From Gymnodinialimonas ceratoperidinii (GTDB lineage Bacteria; Pseudomonadota; Alphaproteobacteria; Rhodobacterales; Rhodobacteraceae): a stretch of DNA of 64,000 nucleotides. A program made the translations under genes and the position numbers. Shown piece after piece: positions 47,763-55,942 of this stretch; position 1 is the first letter of the stretch; the number at the start of each line of letters is the position of its first letter. The stretch lies in assembly GCF_019297855.1 (NCBI RefSeq), contig NZ_CP079194.1:1103501-1167500 (forward strand). Reading direction: 5' to 3'. Below the pieces are notes generated by a model. It saw only the letters and a program-made list of their open reading frames with translations. It made no database searches and was not told the origin of the DNA.

Positions 47763-49052
47763 TCAGTTTACGAGGGAAAGGTGTTGCCTTGGTGCCGGTC
47801 GCCCGGCGTCGAGCGCGTCATAGGCATCCTCGGGCGAGAGCATCATGTCGACCACCTGCCGCAGGAGCTGCCTGCGGCCTCGGGACGAGTAGAAGCTGCC
47901 GCTGATCTGCGAGGTTTCCAACAGGTAATGGCGGTAATCGCGGTAGGCGCGGCTGTCGGGGCGCGAGGGGTTCTGGAAGAAGGCGGAGAGGGATTGCTCG
48001 GAGACGAATTCGGGCTTGAGGTAGACGGCTTGGCCAAAGGCCTTGAGCGGCAATCCGCGCCAGAGCGCCTGCTGCGCGGCGGTGGAATTCACCGTCACCG
48101 CCGAGCGCGCATCGTTCAGGAGCCGCGCCAGCTTGCCGCCGCGCACGTAATGCACCCGGTCGGTCACGCCGTGTTCCGCGGCGAGGCGCTTGATGTCGGC
48201 CCGGATCGGGGTACGGCCGTCCTCCAGCGGATGCGCCTTGAAGACGAGGTGATGATGGGCCGGTGCGCCGTCGGCAAAGCCCGAGATCAGCACCTCGAGA
48301 AACTCGTCCATGCTGTCGAAGGGGCCGTGATCGCGGAAGCTCGCGTCATGGGCCAGTTGCAGCAGTGCGAGGTGGTAGGGAAAGCCGCCGGTCTTGATCC
48401 GGTAGGTCGCCTGCACCCGGTCGAGCCAGAGGAGCGGCATCAGCGCGAGGCGGCGCAGGTAGAGGCGGAATTCCTGTGTCACCGTCAGGGTCCGGTGCGG
48501 ACGGAAGGCCGCGTAGCGCTGGTTCCGGGCCATGACGAACCAATGGTAGAGCGCGCCGTAGAAGACGTGCTGGCGCATGTCGCCCCATTTCGCCGGGGCA
48601 TCGGGCAGGTCGAGGTCGAGATCCTTGAGCGCGCGGCGCATCTGGTCGACCGAGGTCTCCATCAGGCGCGAGTGGCCGTTGGCGCCGCCGCGCTCGTAGG
48701 TGATCCAGTAGGGGCGCAGGTAGCCTTCCTCGAAGACGTGCACGGTGATGCCGCGCGCCTTGGCCAGCGCGATGGCCTCGGCGTGGATCGGGCGGGTGTC
48801 GCCGTAGAGCACCAGATCGGTGATGCCGTGGCTATCGAGAAGCCGCGCGGCGTGGTCCGGCCAATCGGTGCCGGGATCGGTGAAGGGAATATAGGTGGCG
48901 CGGTCGGGCCAGAATGCCTCGTCCCCGCGGTTGAAGCCCACCCGCCAGACCCGCGCGCCGGCATGGGTCAGCATCTCCGCCAAGCGGCTGAAGAAGGGCC
49001 CGTGGGGGCCTTGCAGGAACAGGAAGCTGCGGTCGGCGTGGCTGGGGGCCAT
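47763..49052 (-). CDS. kpsS: Capsule polysaccharide Kdo-linker transferase KpsS
   Basis: A 429-residue protein starting MAPSHADRSFLFLQGPHGPFFSRLAEMLTHAGARVWRVGFNRGD, the KpsS signature. VHVFEEGYLRPYWITYERGGAN, HHLVFKAHPLEDGR and TVNSTAAQQALWRGLPLKAFG are conserved in the family. KpsS adds the first Kdo to the phosphatidylglycerol anchor. It is the first gene of the three-gene capsule unit, with 103 AT-rich bases before the exporter gene, and is divergent from ribE. Confidence 0.93.
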   Translation of the reverse strand: MAPSHADRSFLFLQGPHGPFFSRLAEMLTHAGARVWRVGFNRGDEAFWPDRATYIPFTDPGTDWPDHAARLLDSHGITDLVLYGDTRPIHAEAIALAKARGITVHVFEEGYLRPYWITYERGGANGHSRLMETSVDQMRRALKDLDLDLPDAPAKWGDMRQHVFYGALYHWFVMARNQRYAAFRPHRTLTVTQEFRLYLRRLALMPLLWLDRVQATYRIKTGGFPYHLALLQLAHDASFRDHGPFDSMDEFLEVLISGFADGAPAHHHLVFKAHPLEDGRTPIRADIKRLAAEHGVTDRVHYVRGGKLARLLNDARSAVTVNSTAAQQALWRGLPLKAFGQAVYLKPEFVSEQSLSAFFQNPSRPDSRAYRDYRHYLLETSQISGSFYSSRGRRQLLRQVVDMMLSPEDAYDALDAGRPAPRQHLSLVN

Positions 49053-49258
49053 CGGGGTGTCGGATCCTTTGGTGTCGGGTCTGTCTAGCCGGGTTTGCCT
49101 GACAAGAGCAAAAGGGAAGGGCAGGGCCGGGGCTGAAATGTGACATCTGCGTGTCCGGTCGCGTGTGGGTGAGGCGCGGCGCGCGGCGGCGCGGGAGAGG
49201 GTGCTGGACGGCGATGTGCCGGGCGCGATAACAGGGAGCGAAGCAGGGGAGATTGCGC

Positions 49259-49858
49259 ATGTTCACAGGAATTGTCACCGATCTGGGCGAGGTCCGCGCG
49301 TTGGAGCATCGCGGAGACCTGCGGGCGCGGATCGGCACCACCTATGACATGAAAACCGTCGACATGGGCGCCTCGATCGCCTGCGACGGCGTCTGCCTGA
49401 CCGTCGTGGACATGGGCGACGACTGGTTCGACGTCGATATCTCGGCCGAGTCGGTCTCGAAGACCAACATCGGCGGATGGGAGGTCGGCACGCGGCTGAA
49501 CCTCGAGCGTGCGCTGAAAGTGGGCGACGAATTGGGCGGGCATATCGTGTCGGGTCACGTCGACGGGGTGGCCGAGATCCTGCGCGTCGAGGACGAGGGC
49601 GACAGCACAAGGTTCACCTTCCGCGCCCCCGGTGATTTCGGCCGCTTCGTGGCGCCCAAGGGCTCGGTCGCGCTGAATGGCACCTCGCTGACGGTGAACG
49701 AGGTGGACGGGTCCGAATTCGGCGTGAACATCATTCCGCACACCAAGGACGTGACCACATGGGGGCGCGCGAGGGCCGGTGACCGGGTGAATTTCGAGAT
49801 CGATACGCTGGCGCGTTACGTGGCGCGGTTGGCCGATTGGCAGGGCGAGCGGGGGTGA
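49259..49858 (+). CDS. ribE: Riboflavin synthase alpha subunit
   Basis: A 199-residue enzyme that dismutates two 6,7-dimethyl-8-ribityllumazines to riboflavin. Two lumazine-binding repeats are visible: MFTGIVTDLGEVRALEHRGD...ACDGVCLTVVD and GHIVSGHVDGVAEIL...NGTSLTVNEV. The ATG at 49259 is the only sensible start. It follows the divergent kpsS gene after about 206 bases, which should contain the promoter, and begins the second half of the riboflavin cluster. Confidence 0.95.
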   Translation: MFTGIVTDLGEVRALEHRGDLRARIGTTYDMKTVDMGASIACDGVCLTVVDMGDDWFDVDISAESVSKTNIGGWEVGTRLNLERALKVGDELGGHIVSGHVDGVAEILRVEDEGDSTRFTFRAPGDFGRFVAPKGSVALNGTSLTVNEVDGSEFGVNIIPHTKDVTTWGRARAGDRVNFEIDTLARYVARLADWQGERG

Positions 49859-50157
49859 CCTGATCCGGCTGCGCTTGGGGCGGGCCTTGGGATTGAGTTG
49901 TATTGGCCAAGATGAAGGAGCGCTCGTGGTGTGCTGCGGGCGTGGCGCTTTGGGTTGAGGGCGCGGGGGAGCCTTGGGTTCGGTTGGGCGTTGTTTCGGT
50001 AGAGTGCTGCGTTGGTGGGCGTCGGGTCGTTTTTCCGGGCAGCGCCGTGATTGGATTTCGAGGGAACTATAGGTCGCGGTGGCTCGAGGTTGGTGTCGAA
50101 GGGACGGTCAGCGACGGTTGGTGCGGTGGCTTCGGATGCGTGGATGGAGGGTGAGTG
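49859..50157 (+). other. Non-coding spacer with intergenic box, copy 3
   Basis: At 49895-49917 GAGTTGTATTGGCC runs into AAGATGAAGG, matching copies 1 and 2 almost exactly, but with no perfect palindrome before it. The remaining bases are G-rich with no recognisable gene or RNA. GGAGG at 50146-50150 is the ribosome binding site of the next gene. Confidence 0.65.
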
Positions 50158-50715
50158 ATGGCGGGGATCGGGCATAATGGCGGGCCGTCGATGGCGGCAG
50201 GACATGGGTTTCGCAAGGTGGCCTGGAGTCGGGCGCGCGCGGCGCTGCTGCCGAGCCTGCCCCTGGAGATCGTGCGTCTGCGGGTGAAGCGGGCGGAGCG
50301 GTTGGGGTTGCCCTACAAGACCTATGCGACCGTTCGTGCCGTGACCGGGCATGATATCGTGGGGTTCCTGTTTTCCGACAACGCTTTGGGGATGCACCGG
50401 GCCGGTGAGATGCCTGCGGCCTCGCGCGCGCGGCTGGCGGCGCTGGAGGGCGCGGCGCGGCGGCTCGTCGCGGTCCATGGAGCAAGCGCGCCGCAAGCAT
50501 GGGTCGAGCCGGGGTTGATTGATGCTGCGGGGCTGGCGCCGAGCCTCGCGACCCCGTGGCGCGCCGCGCGGGACAATCTGCGGGCCTTGGCGCGGCAGGC
50601 AGACGTGCCCGTCGACGGGCTGGTTGTCGTGGCCGCCACGGCGCTGGAGCGCGAATGGAGCGCCACGGCGGGACTGGGTGGCACGATCGCGCGCGACGTG
50701 ATGTTCCCCGGCTGA
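50158..50715 (+). CDS. Conserved hypothetical protein between ribE and ribB
   Basis: A 185-residue protein starting MAGIGHNGGPSMAAGHGFRKVAW; the GHNGGP motif near the N-terminus is a recurrent opening in alphaproteobacterial proteins. The rest is alanine- and arginine-rich with predicted helices (RAALLPSLPLEIVRLRVKRAERLGLPYKTYATVRAVTGHDIVGFLF). GGAGG lies 7 bases before the ATG at 50158. No domain is recognised. Position between ribE and ribB suggests co-transcription, not necessarily a role in riboflavin synthesis. Confidence 0.65.
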   Translation: MAGIGHNGGPSMAAGHGFRKVAWSRARAALLPSLPLEIVRLRVKRAERLGLPYKTYATVRAVTGHDIVGFLFSDNALGMHRAGEMPAASRARLAALEGAARRLVAVHGASAPQAWVEPGLIDAAGLAPSLATPWRAARDNLRALARQADVPVDGLVVVAATALEREWSATAGLGGTIARDVMFPG

Positions 50716-50796
50716 CGCGCCGGGGTCCCTTTCCAACGGGGGCGGCTTCGACTATCTGCCTGTGGTATCAGCCGCGCGAGATAGGGATGCCGCCAT

Positions 50797-51927
50797 ATGA
50801 CCCAAGCCTTCGAAACGCCGGGACCCGTCGAGAAAGATTGGTCGGACGCGATCTCTTCCGTTGATGAGATCCTCGAGGATGCCCGCAACGGACGGATGTT
50901 CATCCTCGTCGATCACGAGGACCGCGAGAACGAGGGCGACCTGGTGATCCCGGCGCAGATGGCGACGCCCGAGGCGATCAACTTCATGGCGACCCACGGG
51001 CGCGGGCTAATCTGCCTGTCGCTGCCCGGTGAGCGGATCGACGCCCTTGGGCTGAGCCTGATGAGCACCAACAATTCTTCGCGCCACGAGACGGCGTTCA
51101 CGATTTCCATCGAGGCGCGCGAAGGCGTCAGCACCGGCATCAGCGCCCATGACCGCGCGCGGACCGTGGCGGTGGCCATCGATGCCGCGAAGGGCGCGCA
51201 GGACATCGCGACGCCGGGCCACGTGTTTCCGCTGCGCGCCAAGAACGGCGGCGTGCTGGTGCGCGCGGGCCATACCGAGGCCGCCGTGGACATCGCGCGG
51301 CTCGCCGGGCTGAACCCTTCGGGCGTGATCTGCGAGATCATGAAGGACGACGGCTCCATGGCGCGGCTGCCGGACCTGATCGCCTTTGCGCAACGGCACA
51401 ACCTGAAGATCGGCACGATCTCTGACCTGATCGCCTACCGTCGCCGCCACGACAACCTCGTGCGGGTGAACCAGGAGGAGGTGATCACCTCGGAGTTCGG
51501 GGGCGAGTGGAAGATGCGGATCTACACCGACCAGACTCAAGGCGCCGAGCATATCGTGCTGATCAAGGGCGACATCTCGGGTGATGAGCCGGTGCTGGTG
51601 CGGATGCATGCGATGGACCCACTGCTGGATGTCGTGGGCATCGGCCCCAAGGGCCGAGCGGGCGAATTCGCCGATGCCATGCGGCTGATCGCCGAGGAAG
51701 GGCGCGGCGTGCTGGTGCTGTTGCGCGACCTGACGATGAAGCTGGTGGCCGATGACGAGGTCAGCCCGCAGACCCTGCGGCAATACGGGCTCGGCGCGCA
51801 GATCCTGTCCTCGCTGGAGTTGAGCGACATGATCCTCCTGACCAATTCCCCGCAGCCCAAGGTGGTGGGCCTTGATGCCTACGGCCTGACCATCGTGGGC
51901 ACGCGCAAGATTTCGGAGCTTGGATGA
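50797..51927 (+). CDS. ribB: 3,4-dihydroxy-2-butanone 4-phosphate synthase with degenerate GTP cyclohydrolase II domain
   Basis: A 376-residue RibBA-shaped protein. The DHBP synthase half (about 1-205) is intact: VDHEDRENEGDL, STNNSSRHETAFT and RAGHTEAAVDIARLAGL with catalytic His and Asp/Glu residues. The C-terminal half should carry a zinc site made of three Cys in a VRxHSECLTGD...RCDCG context; here the same stretch reads RMHAMDPLLDVVGIGP, with no cysteine. It is thus probably inactive as GTP cyclohydrolase II. Such RibBX proteins are known in alphaproteobacteria, and an independent ribA should exist elsewhere. The stop overlaps the ribH start. Confidence 0.93.
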   Translation: MTQAFETPGPVEKDWSDAISSVDEILEDARNGRMFILVDHEDRENEGDLVIPAQMATPEAINFMATHGRGLICLSLPGERIDALGLSLMSTNNSSRHETAFTISIEAREGVSTGISAHDRARTVAVAIDAAKGAQDIATPGHVFPLRAKNGGVLVRAGHTEAAVDIARLAGLNPSGVICEIMKDDGSMARLPDLIAFAQRHNLKIGTISDLIAYRRRHDNLVRVNQEEVITSEFGGEWKMRIYTDQTQGAEHIVLIKGDISGDEPVLVRMHAMDPLLDVVGIGPKGRAGEFADAMRLIAEEGRGVLVLLRDLTMKLVADDEVSPQTLRQYGLGAQILSSLELSDMILLTNSPQPKVVGLDAYGLTIVGTRKISELG

Positions 51928-52463
51928 TGGCTGGACATTCCGACAACGACCTCGGCCTGCCGACGTTCGACAAGCCGGTGAAGGTGGTGATCGTGATCGC
52001 GCCCTACTACACGAGCATTTCCGAGGCACAGCTGAAGGCCGCCCGCGATGTGCTGGACCGCGCGGGCGTGACCCATGAGACCATCGAAGTGCCGGGCTCG
52101 CTGGAAGTGCCGACGGCCATCGGCATCACCCATCGGTTGAGCAATTTCGATGGCTTCGTGGCGCTTGGCTGCGTGATCCGGGGGGCGACCTCTCATTATG
52201 ACGTGGTGGTCAACGAAAGCTCGCGCGCGCTGACGATGTTGGGGCTGCAGGGGCTGTGCATCGGCAACGGGATCATCACGGTCGAGAACCGCGAGCAGGC
52301 CGAGGAACGGGCCGACGGCGCGCGGCTGAACACCGCCGGCGGTGCCGCCGAGGCGGCTCTGCACCTCATCGCGTTGACGCGGAAGTACGGCGCGCCTAAG
52401 GGGAGCCTCGGCTTCAAACCCCGAGGCACCATAGAGATCGCAGACGGATCATCGACAGCATGA
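51924..52463 (+). CDS. ribH: 6,7-dimethyl-8-ribityllumazine synthase
   Basis: A 179-residue enzyme condensing the two riboflavin precursors. VPGSLEVPTAIG and GCVIRGATSHYDVVVNESSRAL (with the catalytic His) and IGNGIITVENREQAEERA are the family blocks. Start at 51924 overlaps the ribB stop (ATGATGG), and a second ATG at 51927 is also possible. A C-terminal tail of about 20 residues beyond the usual fold (YGAPKGSLGFKPRG...) is present. Its end overlaps the nusB start. Confidence 0.96.
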   Translation: MMAGHSDNDLGLPTFDKPVKVVIVIAPYYTSISEAQLKAARDVLDRAGVTHETIEVPGSLEVPTAIGITHRLSNFDGFVALGCVIRGATSHYDVVVNESSRALTMLGLQGLCIGNGIITVENREQAEERADGARLNTAGGAAEAALHLIALTRKYGAPKGSLGFKPRGTIEIADGSSTA

Positions 52464-52945
52464 GCGAGAAGAAACCCAAGGGCCCCTCACGGGACGAAAA
52501 GCGCCAGATGCGCTCGGCCGCGCGGCTTTATGCGGTGCAGGCGCTGTTCCAGATGGAGCATTCGAACCAGTCCTATGACCAGGTCCGGGTGGAGTTCGAG
52601 GATTACCGTTTCGGCGCCACCTACGAGGGCGACGAAATGGCCGAGGGCGATCCGAACCTGTTCCGCAAGACGCTGGAAGATGCCGTGGGAAAACAATCGG
52701 TTATCGACCAGATGACCGACCGCGCCCTGGTGGCGAAATGGCCGATCGACCGGATCGACCCGACCCTGCGGGCGCTGTTCCGCGCCGCCGGCGCCGAGTT
52801 GGTCGCTGGGACCGCGCCGCCCAAGGTGGTGATCACCGAATTCGTCGACGTGGCGCGCGCCTTCTTCCCCGAGGGGCGCGAGGCGAAATTCGTCAACGCC
52901 GTGCTCGACCACATGGCGCGCGAGGCCAAGCCGGAAGCCTTCTAA
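52460..52945 (+). CDS. nusB: Transcription antitermination factor NusB
   Basis: A 161-residue helical RNA-binding protein acting in rRNA antitermination. RSAARLYAVQALFQMEHS, WPIDRIDPTLRALFRAAGAEL and VITEFVDVARAFF...KFVNAVLDHMA are the standard blocks. ATG overlaps the ribH stop by 4 bases, giving the conserved ribH-nusB pairing. It appears to be the last gene of the rib operon. Confidence 0.95.
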   Translation: MSEKKPKGPSRDEKRQMRSAARLYAVQALFQMEHSNQSYDQVRVEFEDYRFGATYEGDEMAEGDPNLFRKTLEDAVGKQSVIDQMTDRALVAKWPIDRIDPTLRALFRAAGAELVAGTAPPKVVITEFVDVARAFFPEGREAKFVNAVLDHMAREAKPEAF

Positions 52946-53005
52946 ACCCTCTGTTAGTCTGTTGCCGCTACGTTTTCGGGGAAGTCTCGAATCGGAGTGT
53001 GGTGA

Positions 53006-55126
53006 ATGGATCTGCGGACACGCATGGCGCTGATGATCGCGCCTCTGCTGATCACCTTGGGCTATTTCGTCTGGCTCGAGCTTGCGGGCCTGCGGCAGGA
53101 CATCCGCAATGCGGAAGCGACCCACCGCGTGACGCTGGATTTCAGCGCGCTGACCGATCTCGTGCATGAATTGCAGCGCGAACAAGGGCTGTCGGCAGGG
53201 TTCATCACGTCGAATGGCCGGGTTTTCACCGATGAATTGAACCAGCAACGGCAGCAGACCGACGCCGTTCGTGAACAGACCGACGGCACACTCAGGTCCC
53301 TGCAGGTTGGCGCGCCGGAGGTTGTCGCGTCGGTTTTGGCCGATCTCGATCAGCTGGCCGATCAACGCTTGGCGATTACCCGGGTGCAGTTGGATGTCTC
53401 GGAACTCTCCGACTATTTCTCGGGGATGATCGCGCCGCTGCAAGCGGTGCAGGCAGAGCTTGCGGGGATGATCACGGAGCCGCGGCTAATGGGCGATATT
53501 CAGGCCGCCCTGCATCTGACCGCCGCGAAAGAGACTGCCGGGCAGGAGCGCACCATCGGCGCGGTCGGTCTGGGACGGCCGCAATTCCCGGATGATCTTT
53601 ACGCCGATTTTCTCCTGCTGCGTGGCGCCATGGGCGCGCAATTGCAAAACATCGGGCAGGCAAGCCACATGCCGGGGCTGACGGAGCGGATCATCAGCGA
53701 TGAAAGCGTCGAGGCGATCGAGCAGTTTCGCGGCGCGGTCGATCGCGCCATGCCCCTGAACGGGATCAGTGGGCGCCGCCCCTTGGCGTGGTACGATGTC
53801 TCCTCTGCGTGGATCGACCACCTGCGCGCGGTCGAGCAGGATCTGACGATGCAAATCAGCACCACGGCGCTCGATGGGCTGACCGCCGTGCAACGTGCGT
53901 TCTGGATCCAGCTGGCCTTCGCGCTCTTCGTGGCCGCTTGCGGCACCCTGATGGCAATCACCACCTTCGAGAGCCTGATCCGCCGGTTGAAGCGAATTAC
54001 CAGTGCGGTGCAGCAATTTACCAACGGTCAATATGACGTGGAAATACCGGACACGGAGCACTCTGATGCGGTGGGCGAGATGGCCGCCGCGGTTGAGGAG
54101 TTCAAGGAACATACATTGGTGATGCGCCGCGATGCAGCCGCGCTGAAGGACGCGGACGAAGCGCAGATCATCGGCAAGGCGCAGCGGGTCGTCGATCTGG
54201 TGACAGAGGGGCTTGCCGATCTGGCGCGAGCCGATCTGACGCGTCATTTCGCGGTGCCGCTCGACCCGGAATACGATTCGATCCGTGCCGACTTCAACGC
54301 CGCGGTTGCCCGATTGTGCGACGTCATGCGGGATATCGCACGAGCGACGGGGGATCTGGGAACCCGCGCGCAAGCCATGACGCAATCGGCCGCCGATCTT
54401 GAAACCCGCACCCGGCAACAGGTGGCGACGCTGAATGCCACTAACGACCGGATCATCGTCCTCTCCGATGAGGTCAGGGATTACACCAATGATGTGCAAA
54501 AGGCCGCGGCTTTGGCGAGCGCGGCAAAGTCCAATGTCGAGCGCTCCGGTGACGTCGTGGTCGCGGTGACTGACGCGATGGACCGCATCGCTAATTCGTC
54601 ACGGGAGATCGAGCGGGTCCTGATGCTGATCGATGAGATCTCTCACCAGACCAACCTGTTGGCCCTCAACGCAGGCGTGGAGGCCGCACGCGCCGGTGAG
54701 GCTGGCCGGGGCTTCTCTATCGTCGCCTCCGAGGTCCGCGATCTCGCCCGACGCTCCGGCAGCGCGGCACAGGAAATCAAATCCATGATCGACGACAGCA
54801 CCGCGAATATCGCGGAAGGGGTGACGCTGGTGCACGAGGCGGGGACCGTGCTGAATGAAATTTCAGGCGAGATATCGAATGTCGATGATGTACTTGGGCG
54901 CTTGGCCGAAGGGTCGTCACGCCAGTCCAAGAGCCTGCATGACCTTGCCGGTGAGATTGCCGACGTGAACAATCTCGCGTCGCACAACTCGGAAATGGCC
55001 GATAGCTCCAGCCGCACCGCGCGCGAAACCTCGGCGCTATCTCGGCATCTCAATGATCTGTTGAGCGATTTCAAACTTCCCGAGACGCCTGATGCAGAGG
55101 CGAGTGACGGGCGGACCGCCGCGTGA
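53006..55126 (+). CDS. Methyl-accepting chemotaxis protein with NIT sensor domain
   Basis: A 706-residue chemoreceptor. First membrane segment at about residues 8-26 (ALMIAPLLITLGYFVWLEL); a periplasmic helical domain follows with LVHELQREQGLSAGFI, the nitrate/nitrite-sensing (NIT) type signature; second membrane segment at about 298-318 (QLAFALFVAACGTLMAI), HAMP domain, and a cytoplasmic coiled coil with the hairpin tip IDEISHQTNLLALNAGVEAARAGE. Glu/Gln methylation sites are not resolved. The ligand is predicted to be small, but only by analogy with the NIT family. Convergent with the ClpP-like gene, 3 bases apart. No che genes are in the window. Confidence 0.9.
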   Translation: MDLRTRMALMIAPLLITLGYFVWLELAGLRQDIRNAEATHRVTLDFSALTDLVHELQREQGLSAGFITSNGRVFTDELNQQRQQTDAVREQTDGTLRSLQVGAPEVVASVLADLDQLADQRLAITRVQLDVSELSDYFSGMIAPLQAVQAELAGMITEPRLMGDIQAALHLTAAKETAGQERTIGAVGLGRPQFPDDLYADFLLLRGAMGAQLQNIGQASHMPGLTERIISDESVEAIEQFRGAVDRAMPLNGISGRRPLAWYDVSSAWIDHLRAVEQDLTMQISTTALDGLTAVQRAFWIQLAFALFVAACGTLMAITTFESLIRRLKRITSAVQQFTNGQYDVEIPDTEHSDAVGEMAAAVEEFKEHTLVMRRDAAALKDADEAQIIGKAQRVVDLVTEGLADLARADLTRHFAVPLDPEYDSIRADFNAAVARLCDVMRDIARATGDLGTRAQAMTQSAADLETRTRQQVATLNATNDRIIVLSDEVRDYTNDVQKAAALASAAKSNVERSGDVVVAVTDAMDRIANSSREIERVLMLIDEISHQTNLLALNAGVEAARAGEAGRGFSIVASEVRDLARRSGSAAQEIKSMIDDSTANIAEGVTLVHEAGTVLNEISGEISNVDDVLGRLAEGSSRQSKSLHDLAGEIADVNNLASHNSEMADSSSRTARETSALSRHLNDLLSDFKLPETPDAEASDGRTAA

Positions 55127-55129
55127 GCG

Positions 55130-55942
55130 TCAGGGCTGCGCGCTGGCCTCGTCCGAGGCGTCCGTATCCACCGTGATGCCGTAGCGCAGGAGCTCTTCCG
55201 GCAGCAGCACGTAGATCGCTTCAGGGGGGGTCGCCAGCGCGTGTTGCATCAAACGCACGTCGATTCCCATGGCATCCAGATGTGCCATGACCTCGCTCTG
55301 CCCGAACTGAATGTCCTCAATCGCCAGAAACGCCGGGAGGGCCGTGTTCTCGCCGAAATAATGCTGGTGGACGCCGACCATGGCATCGTCCGGCACATGG
55401 CGGGTGGTGCCGCCGACGAGCACATAGGGGCAGGCCGACAGGCAGATGTCACCGGGCTCCATGAATGTCGTGACCTCCGCCTCGCGGATCATGCGACCGA
55501 TGGCCAGAGCATCGCCGACGGAACCGCCGGGCGAATGCAGGCGGAGGGTGTCGAAGGACGCACCGCCGTCGAGCCATTCCGTGAAACGCGCCGCGTCGCC
55601 GGAGGCAATCCGACCGGTCAGGAGCGCAACGTCGCCGTCCACGGAAAACCGCAGACGCGAGGGCATGTCGCCGGGATCGGGGATCGGGCCTTGGCGGTCG
55701 GGATTGCCGCGCTCGCGGGCGGGCAGATCCCCGGGCCGGTAGCGCCGTACCTGATCGCCAGGCGCCACCGGCGCATCGAGCGCGGGCGCGTTGCGTCCGG
55801 CCAAGAGGCTTGGCAGCGCGCCGATCAGGTCGGAGCCCGCCAGAACCACGGCCATCGCGATCTGGAACGCGAGAATGCCGGTGATCGCTCGTTTGACCGT
55901 GACGCCGCCGCCGGCCCGTGGTTCGGGTGTCGTTTCAGTCAT
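55130..55942 (-). CDS. Membrane-anchored ClpP-like periplasmic protein (COG3904 type)
   Basis: A 270-residue protein from ATG 55942 (MTETTPEPRAGG). One N-terminal membrane segment (AITGILAFQIAMAVVLAGSDLIG), then a ClpP/crotonase-like domain: FDTLRLHSPGGSVGDALAIGRMIRE, GDICLSACPYVLVGGTTRHV and AMVGVHQHYF. The Ser of CLSAC and the His of VGVHQH align with the ClpP catalytic Ser and His. The usual Asp after YGLID is not obvious (here RYGITVDTD). Whether it is an active protease is open. The start overlaps the stop of the upstream gene by 8 bases, so the two are translationally coupled. Confidence 0.75.
   Translation of the reverse strand: MTETTPEPRAGGGVTVKRAITGILAFQIAMAVVLAGSDLIGALPSLLAGRNAPALDAPVAPGDQVRRYRPGDLPARERGNPDRQGPIPDPGDMPSRLRFSVDGDVALLTGRIASGDAARFTEWLDGGASFDTLRLHSPGGSVGDALAIGRMIREAEVTTFMEPGDICLSACPYVLVGGTTRHVPDDAMVGVHQHYFGENTALPAFLAIEDIQFGQSEVMAHLDAMGIDVRLMQHALATPPEAIYVLLPEELLRYGITVDTDASDEASAQP

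Noticed and set aside
50716..50796. FMN (RFN) riboswitch before ribB or ribE
   Set aside because: I looked for the conserved RFN blocks upstream of ribD, ribE and ribB and could not find them.
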